Below the pieces are notes generated by a model. The model was not told the DNA's origin. It ran no database searches and saw only the letters and a program-made list of their open reading frames with translations. The translations under genes were made by a program, and so were the position numbers. Positions 6,555-12,740 of a DNA stretch of 12,740 nt are shown here, in pieces. This DNA comes from Methanosarcinales archaeon (GTDB lineage Archaea; Halobacteriota; Syntropharchaeia; Alkanophagales; Methanospirareceae): NCBI GenBank assembly GCA_016649585.1, contig JAENXH010000026.1:1-12740 (forward strand), read 5' to 3'. The first letter of the stretch is position 1, and each line of letters begins with the position of its first letter.

Positions 6555-7691
6555 ATGGAAGAGCGAGGCATGAGCAGGGAAATGATAGAGGCGCTGCTTC
6601 AGGAAAAGAAGTTGAAGGATTTATCGTATGAACGCATTTTGAGTTCGATGTGCACGTATCCGCATGAAATAGCAGTGTATGCACATGGGATGTTCTTGGA
6701 ATCGAATTTGGGTGATTCCGGTCTATTCCGGGGGACAAGAGAGATGGAAGATAAAGTGATACGGATGTTAGGTGCACTGCTGGGCAATGAGAACGCATTT
6801 GGATATCTCTCCACCGGTGGAACAGAATCGAATATCCAGGCAATACGAGCGATAAGGAACCGGAAAAGGAAGGAAGGCCTGAGCGATATGAACATAATCG
6901 TGCCGGAAACAGCTCATTTCTCGTTTGACAAAATCGCTGACCTCTTGAGCATAAATGTACAAAAAGCCTCGCTGGATGAAGAGTTGCGGGTGGACGTGAA
7001 TTCGGTAGAACGTTTGATCAACGACAAAACGATCGGTATAGTGGGGATAGCAGGGACGACTGAATTCGGGCAGATAGACCCGATAAAGGAACTCTCGGGG
7101 ATTGCAATGGATAGAGACATCTTCTTATTCGTTGATGCTGCTTTTGGCGGTTTCGTGATTCCGTTTCTTGATGAGAACTATGAGTTCGATTTCTCACTTG
7201 ACGGGGTGAGTGCAATCTCGATAGACCCACATAAGATGGGGATGAGTACAATTCCTGCTGGATGTATTCTGTTCAGGGAGGAGTTCTATTTAGATGAGTT
7301 GGTGGTCTCTACACCGTATCTGACGACAAAGGGACAGTGCTCATTGACAGGTACGAGAAGCGGTGCATCAGCAGCGGCTACGTATGCCGTACTCAAATAT
7401 CTTGGTAAAGAAGGTTTGAAAACGATAGTAGATGAATGCATGCGACTCACGAGGCTGTTAGTGGACGGTGCGAAGCGTATAGGCATTCCTCCCGTGATAG
7501 AGCCCGTGATGAACGTGGCAACGTTGAGTTTCCCTGAGTCTGAAGTAGGACGAGTGGTGAATGCGTTAGAAGAGAGGAGATGGCGCGTTTCTATGACACG
7601 AACGCCAAAGTCACTCCGGGCAGTAATCATGCCACACACAGATGAAGAAACGATAAAATTGTTTTTGGAAGACTTGGAGGAAGTGGTGTAG
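6555..7691 (+). CDS. mfnA: MfnA-type L-tyrosine/L-aspartate decarboxylase (PLP)
   Basis: 378 residues, a fold-type I pyridoxal-phosphate decarboxylase of the group II (glutamate decarboxylase-like) family. In methanogens MfnA makes tyramine for methanofuran, and in other archaea related enzymes make beta-alanine from aspartate for coenzyme A. Motifs: GYLSTGGTESNIQAIRAIR (about 83-101), PETAHFSF with the PLP-stacking His at about 121, GTTEFGQIDP, FVDAAFGGF with the PLP-binding Asp at about 194, and SIDPHKMGMSTIPAG with the Schiff-base lysine K227. SLTGTRSGA near 263 is also typical. ATG 6555 was chosen because GAGGAG lies 6 bases before it. An upstream TTG at 6519 lengthens the frame but lacks similarity, and ATG 6570 is possible. 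The choice between tyrosine and aspartate cannot be made from sequence alone. The family call is firm. Confidence 0.93.
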   Translation: MEERGMSREMIEALLQEKKLKDLSYERILSSMCTYPHEIAVYAHGMFLESNLGDSGLFRGTREMEDKVIRMLGALLGNENAFGYLSTGGTESNIQAIRAIRNRKRKEGLSDMNIIVPETAHFSFDKIADLLSINVQKASLDEELRVDVNSVERLINDKTIGIVGIAGTTEFGQIDPIKELSGIAMDRDIFLFVDAAFGGFVIPFLDENYEFDFSLDGVSAISIDPHKMGMSTIPAGCILFREEFYLDELVVSTPYLTTKGQCSLTGTRSGASAAATYAVLKYLGKEGLKTIVDECMRLTRLLVDGAKRIGIPPVIEPVMNVATLSFPESEVGRVVNALEERRWRVSMTRTPKSLRAVIMPHTDEETIKLFLEDLEEVV

Positions 7692-7747
7692 CGGATGTTT
7701 GCTTAGCTCCTTTAATAACCACGGGATTACGCAGATCTTCACACAAA

Positions 7748-7785
7748 CTTTCTTAGAAAGAATGCTTGATCAAAGAAATCATTCT
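7748..7785. terminator. Nested palindromes between convergent genes
   Basis: CTTTCTTAGAAAG at 7748-7760 is a palindrome around one base. AGAATG at 7759-7764 pairs with CATTCT at 7780-7785 around TTGATCAA (7766-7773, itself a palindrome). The right arm covers the stop codon of the repeat protein. It sits where mfnA and the repeat-protein gene converge, which suits a bidirectional terminator. No energy calculation was made. Confidence 0.35.
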
Positions 7786-10700
7786 AACCTAATCGCCGGT
7801 ATCCAATCATAGTATACCCTTCCGTTTACATCTGTAAATTTACTGCAGGTTATCGTCCCATATTCATTTGTAAATGTTTGATTGTGGATTATCTGCGGAT
7901 AAGAGCCTGTGCGAATGGTGTAGTTGTATTCTTGTCCTTCCAATAAGGTGACATAGGGCGCACCCGTTGAGACGTTATGTAGTGTTATATTATGATAGTC
8001 ACCTTTGTAGCCGTTCCACGTGCCATTAGCTATCGGTTCGCCGTTTTCATAGAGTTCGATGGATTCGGTATGTCCGCCCGTTCCTGCGCAAGGGTAAGTG
8101 TACAATCTGCTGACATTGATGGTCTGTGAAGTTTTAATCGTACCGTTGTGTACCCCCGCGATGCTCGGGTATGGATTCTTGCTTGGACCTGTGTCAAATA
8201 TAGGCGGTAACTCTTTAGAATACTCTCCAAGCACTGCAATTGTCCGGTTTACTTGTCTCAGTGTCCAGTTATTCGAGATGTTTGTCGTTACCGAAGCGTT
8301 GTTCACGTAGCTTGGGAGCATCTCCGGTGGCATCTCTACCGTAAATCCTTCACCTCCCGGTGCAAAGGATTGCTCAAGTTCCATATTAATAAAGAACTGT
8401 GGTTTGTATACGATTGGCAGGGCTACATTACCCGTCAAATCCACTTCTACGACCACAGAGAAGTTGTATGCTACTCCGGTTTCTATTGCATCTCTATTAA
8501 AGCCAAAACCCACTCCATGATCCCATTCCTTTACCCAATCAAGAGGTGCATCAGTTTCAAAGGTGCCAGGCACAATAGAAGCAATCACCTCATAGTGCTC
8601 ATTTGCCTCGATTCTTGCCCAAACCCATTGGAAGTCTGTATCTTCAAAGGTTACTGTAAAGTTTGCCAATTGATAACCGCTGCCATTAAACAGTGTCTGA
8701 TTCATCTGTCTCGATAGATCTGCGTTCACGTGTCTTACTTCGGTTTTGTTCGTGCCGAAACCGGTACCAAACCAGTCATCTTCGTAAATGACAAAGTCTG
8801 GTGGGAAAGTCCAGGACACAGATGTTTCGTTCCAAACCGCATATTCTTCCCAATGAACATCGGTTATATTCTCTGCCTGACCTCTGAATCGGAGGCTACC
8901 CAAAACTGTATCGCTTGTGTCATCACTATTTTTTATGTTTAACCCACACCACAAATTGCGTTCATGGGTGCCACTATGGATAGTATCGTTTTCTGTCACC
9001 ACAGGGAAACTTTTGTCAACGGAGAAGAGAGCATGTGGACCCGGAAGTTCAACCACTTCCTCAAGCCCTGCGATTATATGATTATGCCTTTTTATCAACC
9101 ACGCATTTGATACATTTGTTGAAACGGAGGCATAACTAACGTTGTCAGGGAGCATCTCTGCGGGGATCTCAATTTCATGACCCGTTCCAGTTGTAGAGTT
9201 GTAATACAAACCCTCTCCAATCGAAAATTGCGGCTTATATAACATCGGCGGTGCTTCTTTACCGGTAAAGTCTACCCTTAGCAACGCCGAGAAATTGTAG
9301 GTAACACCTGGTTCTATCCGCTCTTTATCGAAATTGAAATGTATTCCATGATCCCACTCGTCAAAATCGTTAAGCGGTGCATCGTAGGTAAACGTGCCCG
9401 GAACGATGGATGCAACAATCGCATGATGGTTATTAGCTTCGATTCTTGCCCAAACCCATTGGAAGTCCTTATTCTCAAATGTCACGTTGAATTTCGCCAA
9501 TTGGTAACCAGAGTTGTTGAAAATGGTTTGATTCATCCACCTTGTGGTATTAACGTTTAAAAACCTTGTTTCAGAGTGGTTCGTTTTAAAACCAGTCCAA
9601 TGCCAATCATCCTCGTGAATGACAAACTGCGATGGAAAACTCCATTCAACGTGGCTTTCATTCCACGTTGCGTATTCTTCCCAATCCACATCTGTGATAT
9701 TATCGGCTTGAGCATAGAATCCAAGATTTCCCAAGACGGTATCCGAGTCATCCTCTTCGTTTTGTATACCCATGCCATACTTGATTTTGCGTTCATATAT
9801 GCCGCTGGTTATGCTGTCGTCTTCGGTGCGAACATTAAAATCTCTGTTGAACTCGAACTTAGCATGTGGTCCTGGAAGTTCAACTACTTCTTCAAGCCCT
9901 GCGATTATGTGATTATGCCTTTTTATTAACCATGCATTTGATACATTTGTTGACGCTGAGGCGTTGTAAACCTGCGCAGGAAGCATCTCAGTGGGAACTT
10001 CTATTTTATCTCCCTCTTCAGTTGTAGAGTTATAATAGAAACCTTCCCCAATTGTAAATTGCGGCTTATATAAAATCGGCGGTGCTTCTTTACCAGTAAG
10101 CTCCACCTTTATCAAGACTGAGAAATTGTATGGAACGCCTGTTTCTATCTGCTCTTTGTCAAAGTCGAAATGTATTCCATGATCCCACTCGTTTAAATCG
10201 TTAAGTGGAGCATCATAGGTAAATGTGCCAGGAACGATGGATGCCTCTATTTCATGGTGTTCATTTGCCTCGATTCTCCCCCATACCCATTCAAAGTTTG
10301 TATCATCGAAGGTAACATTGAATTTAGCAAGCTGATAGCCATTACCATTAAACTCTGTTTGATTCATCCATCTGCTCACGCTCAGATTTATCTCTCTGAG
10401 TTCAGAACCTCTGCTAAATCCTGTGCCAAAACCGTCACCTTCTTCTAGGGTAAACCTTGGATAGGGTGGGAAATTCCATTCTACATGACTTTCATTCCAT
10501 TCCGCATATTCTTCCCAATCAACATCGGTGATATTATCCGCTGTTGCGCTAAATGAAAGGTTACTTAAAACAGTACCACTCGTATCCTCTACGTTCTCTA
10601 TATGCAGCCCATACCACTTATCTAATTCGTAAGTGCCACTTGCTATGGTATCGTTTCGAGTCCATACATTGAAATCCTTGTTGAAATGGAACTCGGCATG

Positions 10701-11627
10701 CGAACCCGTAAGCTCAACAACCTCTTCAAGCCAGGCAATCAGGTGGTTAATTCTTTCAAAACTCCAAGTATTTGACACGTTTGTTGTAACTGAAGCATAG
10801 CTAACGTTTTCTGGTAGCATGTAAGAGGGCATTTCAGCGGTGTATCCCGTCTCTCCAGCGGTTGAATTGCTATATGAGCCTTCTCCAATGGTTATGTCCG
10901 GTTTATAGACTACTGGCATTGTAGGCTCAACTCTAACAACGAATGAGAAGTTATACGTAACACCTGTCTGTAAATCACTTTTATTAAAGTCGAAGTGGAT
11001 TTCGTGCTCATCCTCTATCCATTCAATTGGTGCATTCGTTTCAAATGTGCCCGAAACTATTGATGCATAAACTTCTTCATGTTCGTTGGCACCGACAGAG
11101 CCCCATAGCCATTCAAAGTTCTTGTCTTCAAACTCAACGCTGAAGTTTACAAGCTGGTAAGCAGTTTCATTGAATGAAGTTTGGTTAAACCATCGGGTAA
11201 TGGTCAGGTTGAAGTATTTTGGTTCTGAATAACTCGTGCCAAAACCTGTTCCAAAACCTTCATCTTCTTCAATAGTGAATTCAGGTGGGAATTCCCATCC
11301 TGCATAACTCTCGTTCCATTCCGCATATTCTTCCCAATCAACGCCAGTGATGTTGTTCTCAGGCTGAATGCTAAATGTAAGATTACCTAATACCGTATCG
11401 CTGTCATCGTCTTCGTTGTAAATCTCCATGTGATACCCCAGATAGGCATCATAAATGCCACCCGTCAGAGAATCATTTTCAGTTCCTACACCAAAATTCT
11501 TATCGAGGGAGAATTGTGCATTTGCATCGCTTTCCGATGTAATATCCGCGGCAGCCATCGCTGCAAAAACACCACCTATAACCACTGAAATCACGATTAA
11601 AAACCAGACCTTCACGCCTTTTTTCAT
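7779..11627 (-). CDS. Exported, repeat-rich, sequon-rich surface glycoprotein candidate
   Basis: 1282 residues. The N-terminus MKKGVKVWFLIVISVVIGG followed by VFAAMAAAD is a Sec signal peptide with cleavage probably after the AMAA region. Four tandem units follow (about 37-310, 311-588, 589-865 and 866-1140), sharing VDWEEYAEWNES, FGTGF, MNQT, GYQLAKFNVTF, WVWARIEANEHH, ASIVPGTF, GVTYNFS, YKPQF.IGEG, MLP..V and ASVSTNVSN. A separate C-terminal module (about 1148-1282) has PYPSIAGVHNGTI, LYTYPCAGTGGH, HNITL, TGSYPQIIHNQTF and YYDWIPAIRL, with a likely disulfide pair. About fifty N-x-S/T sequons are present, many at equal places in each unit, so heavy N-glycosylation is likely. There is no C-terminal membrane anchor, so it may be secreted or bound to the S-layer. 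ATG 11627 follows GGGGGGATC; the frame opens earlier, at 11672, but that start lacks a signal peptide at its beginning. I do not recognise a named family. The function may be structural or adhesive. Confidence 0.85.
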   Translation of the reverse strand: MKKGVKVWFLIVISVVIGGVFAAMAAADITSESDANAQFSLDKNFGVGTENDSLTGGIYDAYLGYHMEIYNEDDDSDTVLGNLTFSIQPENNITGVDWEEYAEWNESYAGWEFPPEFTIEEDEGFGTGFGTSYSEPKYFNLTITRWFNQTSFNETAYQLVNFSVEFEDKNFEWLWGSVGANEHEEVYASIVSGTFETNAPIEWIEDEHEIHFDFNKSDLQTGVTYNFSFVVRVEPTMPVVYKPDITIGEGSYSNSTAGETGYTAEMPSYMLPENVSYASVTTNVSNTWSFERINHLIAWLEEVVELTGSHAEFHFNKDFNVWTRNDTIASGTYELDKWYGLHIENVEDTSGTVLSNLSFSATADNITDVDWEEYAEWNESHVEWNFPPYPRFTLEEGDGFGTGFSRGSELREINLSVSRWMNQTEFNGNGYQLAKFNVTFDDTNFEWVWGRIEANEHHEIEASIVPGTFTYDAPLNDLNEWDHGIHFDFDKEQIETGVPYNFSVLIKVELTGKEAPPILYKPQFTIGEGFYYNSTTEEGDKIEVPTEMLPAQVYNASASTNVSNAWLIKRHNHIIAGLEEVVELPGPHAKFEFNRDFNVRTEDDSITSGIYERKIKYGMGIQNEEDDSDTVLGNLGFYAQADNITDVDWEEYATWNESHVEWSFPSQFVIHEDDWHWTGFKTNHSETRFLNVNTTRWMNQTIFNNSGYQLAKFNVTFENKDFQWVWARIEANNHHAIVASIVPGTFTYDAPLNDFDEWDHGIHFNFDKERIEPGVTYNFSALLRVDFTGKEAPPMLYKPQFSIGEGLYYNSTTGTGHEIEIPAEMLPDNVSYASVSTNVSNAWLIKRHNHIIAGLEEVVELPGPHALFSVDKSFPVVTENDTIHSGTHERNLWCGLNIKNSDDTSDTVLGSLRFRGQAENITDVHWEEYAVWNETSVSWTFPPDFVIYEDDWFGTGFGTNKTEVRHVNADLSRQMNQTLFNGSGYQLANFTVTFEDTDFQWVWARIEANEHYEVIASIVPGTFETDAPLDWVKEWDHGVGFGFNRDAIETGVAYNFSVVVEVDLTGNVALPIVYKPQFFINMELEQSFAPGGEGFTVEMPPEMLPSYVNNASVTTNISNNWTLRQVNRTIAVLGEYSKELPPIFDTGPSKNPYPSIAGVHNGTIKTSQTINVSRLYTYPCAGTGGHTESIELYENGEPIANGTWNGYKGDYHNITLHNVSTGAPYVTLLEGQEYNYTIRTGSYPQIIHNQTFTNEYGTITCSKFTDVNGRVYYDWIPAIRLE
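8208..11519 (-). repeat. Four tandem ~275-residue protein repeats
   Basis: The units are at 10698-11519 (unit 1), 9864-10697 (unit 2), 9033-9863 (unit 3) and 8208-9032 (unit 4). Units 2 and 3 are the most alike. The 831-bp period is visible in DNA: 9031-9122 matches 9862-9953 with 7 differences, all silent in the protein. Unit 1 and especially the end of unit 4 are more divergent. Confidence 0.9.
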
Positions 11628-11690
11628 CTGAGATCCCCCCCTCGTAAATAAAAAGGAAGAAATTATGTGCATATAAACTTTTCGTTTTTT
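11628..11690 (-). promoter_or_regulatory. Promoter and ribosome binding site of the repeat protein gene
   Basis: On the minus strand GTTTATATGC at 11669-11678 is a TATA-like box, preceded by a purine-rich stretch suitable for a BRE. It lies about 42-51 bases before ATG 11627. Seven G residues followed by ATC, at about 11633-11641, form a strong Shine-Dalgarno-like site at the right distance and decide the start. The transcription start is inferred. Confidence 0.55.
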
Positions 11691-11732
11691 TTCTTTTCCT
11701 CACACAAAGTTTTTTGGGTGCTTTCCAACAGT

Positions 11733-11766
11733 ATTTCTTTGGTAAAGCTTTCCTTTTAAAAGAAAT
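11733..11766. terminator. Inverted repeat overlapping the stop of the hydrolase gene
   Basis: ATTTCTTT at 11733-11740 pairs with AAAGAAAT at 11759-11766, enclosing an 18-base loop. The stop codon of the metallo-beta-lactamase gene (11756-11758) lies in the loop next to the right arm. Read on the minus strand it would form at the end of that transcript, followed by A/T-rich sequence. It resembles the CTTT/AAAG hairpins at 1442-1460 and 7748-7760. Confidence 0.35.
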
Positions 11767-12421
11767 TATTGAAATAGACCGCTTTTATAAACTCATAATT
11801 ACGTTTGACGTTGCTTTCTCCTTCTATTATCCTACCATGCCCGGGCAACAGAAGTTCGGTATCCAGCGCTGATACAGTCTCAATGGAGTTTTTCAGCTCT
11901 TTCATATCTCCAAACGGCAAATCAGTTCTTCCTACGCCTTGCTCAAACACCAGATCGCCGCAGATCAAGATCTTTGTATCCTCGGCATAAAAGCAAATGC
12001 CGCCTGGTGAATGCCCCGGCGTATGAATTACCTTTAACTCTGTACTTCCCAAGCTTAACCGCTCCTCAAGCACAAAATCCGCACTGAACTTCTTTGCTAT
12101 ACCAACGCCCAGGAATTTTCGGGATTCCTCAGCCATAATGTCAAGATAATCCACTTGTAAGGGATGGAGTGCAACTTTCGCGCCCGAAACTTCCTTAAGT
12201 GCTGCTGTTGCACCACAGTGGTCAGGATGAAGATGCGTAATCGCTATCACATCAATATCTTTCGGGTCTATTCCATCGTTCTGCATCTCTTTAAGCCGCT
12301 GCTCGAGGTAATTTTCCAATCCCGGATCTATGAGAACTGTGAGTTCATCCTTTATCACATACGTGTTCGCGTCAAGTGTTCCTTTCTCCTTGTACAAATA
12401 CACGCCGTTTCTAATTCTCAT
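11756..12421 (-). CDS. Metallo-beta-lactamase fold hydrolase (glyoxalase II-like)
   Basis: 221 residues, a single MBL-fold domain. Metal ligands are all present: HLHPDH at 63-68 (H63, H65, D67, H68), H137 in HTPGHSPGG, D156 in CGDLVF and H195 in LLPGHG. This set binds two Zn or Fe ions in glyoxalase II-like hydrolases and relatives. FGVGRTD-like spacing (QGVGRTDLPFGDM at 161-173) is seen in the glyoxalase II/persulfide dioxygenase-like branch, but the substrate is not decided by sequence. There is no signal peptide, so it should be cytosolic. ATG 12421 has GGAG about 7 bases upstream. It is the last gene of a short minus-strand cluster, 38 bases after the zinc-finger miniprotein. The name on family level is firm; thioester, phosphodiester or RNA substrates are all possible for MBL-fold enzymes. 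Confidence 0.9.
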   Translation of the reverse strand: MRIRNGVYLYKEKGTLDANTYVIKDELTVLIDPGLENYLEQRLKEMQNDGIDPKDIDVIAITHLHPDHCGATAALKEVSGAKVALHPLQVDYLDIMAEESRKFLGVGIAKKFSADFVLEERLSLGSTELKVIHTPGHSPGGICFYAEDTKILICGDLVFEQGVGRTDLPFGDMKELKNSIETVSALDTELLLPGHGRIIEGESNVKRNYEFIKAVYFNNFF

Positions 12422-12459
12422 CTTATATCTCCAATCGATGTACTTTCAAGAAGGGGGAT

Positions 12460-12564
12460 TTAACAAGTTTTATGAACCTCTACTTGGCATTCACTGCATA
12501 CCGCTTTATCATAGTTGGAACAAACTCCTAACGCCTCAACTTCAGGATGATTCGCACATTTCAT
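12460..12564 (-). CDS. B-box-like zinc-finger miniprotein (34 residues)
   Basis: A very short ORF, in translation MKCANHPEVEALGVC (1-15), SNYDKAVCSEC (16-26), then QVEVHKTC. The pattern C3-x2-H6-x8-C15-x7-C23-x2-C26-x4-H31-x2-C34 is that of small archaeal/bacterial B-box-type zinc fingers, which usually read CxxHP...CxxCgkplCxxC. Here residue 18, usually Cys, is Tyr, and the usual extension after the last Cys is absent, so zinc binding by the second site may be weakened or use D19/H31. GGTGG lies 5 bases before ATG 12564, a good ribosome binding site. It fits tightly between the TPR gene (14-base gap) and the hydrolase gene, in the same direction. Such fingers often sit at the N-terminus of membrane proteins or alone; a protein-protein contact role is inferred. 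Confidence 0.65.
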   Translation of the reverse strand: MKCANHPEVEALGVCSNYDKAVCSECQVEVHKTC

Positions 12565-12578
12565 CTAATCCACCTATC

Positions 12579-12740
12579 CTAAACTTTTTGTTCGTCAAGT
12601 TTTTGAACTCTTGATATTCCTTCTAATGCACTATTCTTCCATACAGTCATTGGAAATAGTTTATAAGCTTGTTGGTAATCGGATTTTGCTTTTTGGATTT
12701 CGCCATGATACTCATAAGCTTCTCCTCGCTTAAAATAAAC
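12579..12740 (-). CDS. TPR-repeat protein, C-terminal end (partial)
   Basis: Only the last 53 residues are in the window; the gene continues past 12740. VYFKRGEAYEYHGEIQ plus KAKSDYQQAYKLFP matches one tetratricopeptide unit: the small residues, Gly, Tyr and final Pro fall at consensus places (pattern YF.RG.AY...G....A..DY..A..L.P). A short helix and a charged tail ending in LDEQKV follow. TPR proteins are scaffolds for protein-protein contacts; the partner is unknown. The gene is upstream of the zinc-finger and hydrolase genes and likely in one transcript with them. Confidence 0.75.
   Translation of the reverse strand, partial: VYFKRGEAYEYHGEIQKAKSDYQQAYKLFPMTVWKNSALEGISRVQKLDEQKV

Noticed and set aside
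8253..8717. Plus-strand ORFs of 60-154 residues inside the repeat-protein gene
   Set aside because: They are shadows of the 1282-residue frame, recur with each repeat unit and have no ribosome binding sites or recognisable motifs.
8208..11519. CRISPR-like or satellite DNA repeat
   Set aside because: The period of about 830 bp is in-frame and protein-coding, with differences concentrated at silent sites where compared.

Overview
The window looks like chromosomal DNA of a euryarchaeon. The evidence is a PCNA sliding clamp, the large subunit of an archaeal/eukaryotic-type primase, an MfnA-type PLP decarboxylase (methanofuran/CoA pathway), an archaeal Vms1-like release-factor homologue, a secreted glycoprotein-like repeat protein, AT-rich TATA-like promoters and purine-rich ribosome binding sites. 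The gene mix and intergenic style would suit the methanogen/ANME-1 (Methanophagales)-type lineages, but that placement is my inference. No rRNA, tRNA, CRISPR array, IS element or phage module was seen.

Layout. 1-1354 (minus): a type IIG-like (Eco57I-style) restriction-modification protein, cut off by the window edge before its NPPY motif and split by an apparent single-base frameshift near 782-790. 1355-1483: two near-perfect hairpins. 1484-4610 (minus): a likely operon transcribed in the order PCNA, PriL, Vms1-like (VLRF1) protein. 4687-5532 (plus): a stand-alone Cas4-like protein divergent from PCNA across a promoter region of about 75 bp. 5682-6404 (minus): a DUF169 protein, divergent from MfnA at 6555-7691 (plus).

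7779-11627 (minus): a 1282-residue exported protein with four tandem units of about 275 residues, roughly fifty N-glycosylation sequons and a distinct C-terminal module. 11756-12740 (minus): a small cluster, in transcription order a TPR protein (only its C-terminus is in the window), a 34-residue B-box-like zinc-finger miniprotein, and a metallo-beta-lactamase-fold hydrolase.

How the genes relate. PCNA and PriL belong to the replication fork. The VLRF1 protein behind them is expected to act on stalled ribosomes, so the operon joins replication and translation quality control. The Cas4-like protein shares the control region with PCNA and may be a repair or replication nuclease relative rather than a CRISPR protein. 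The most unusual items are the repeat glycoprotein, the degenerate Cas4-like active site, the VLRF1 gene in the replication operon and the tiny zinc-finger gene with one ligand position replaced. I did not find a clearly new multi-gene defence system.
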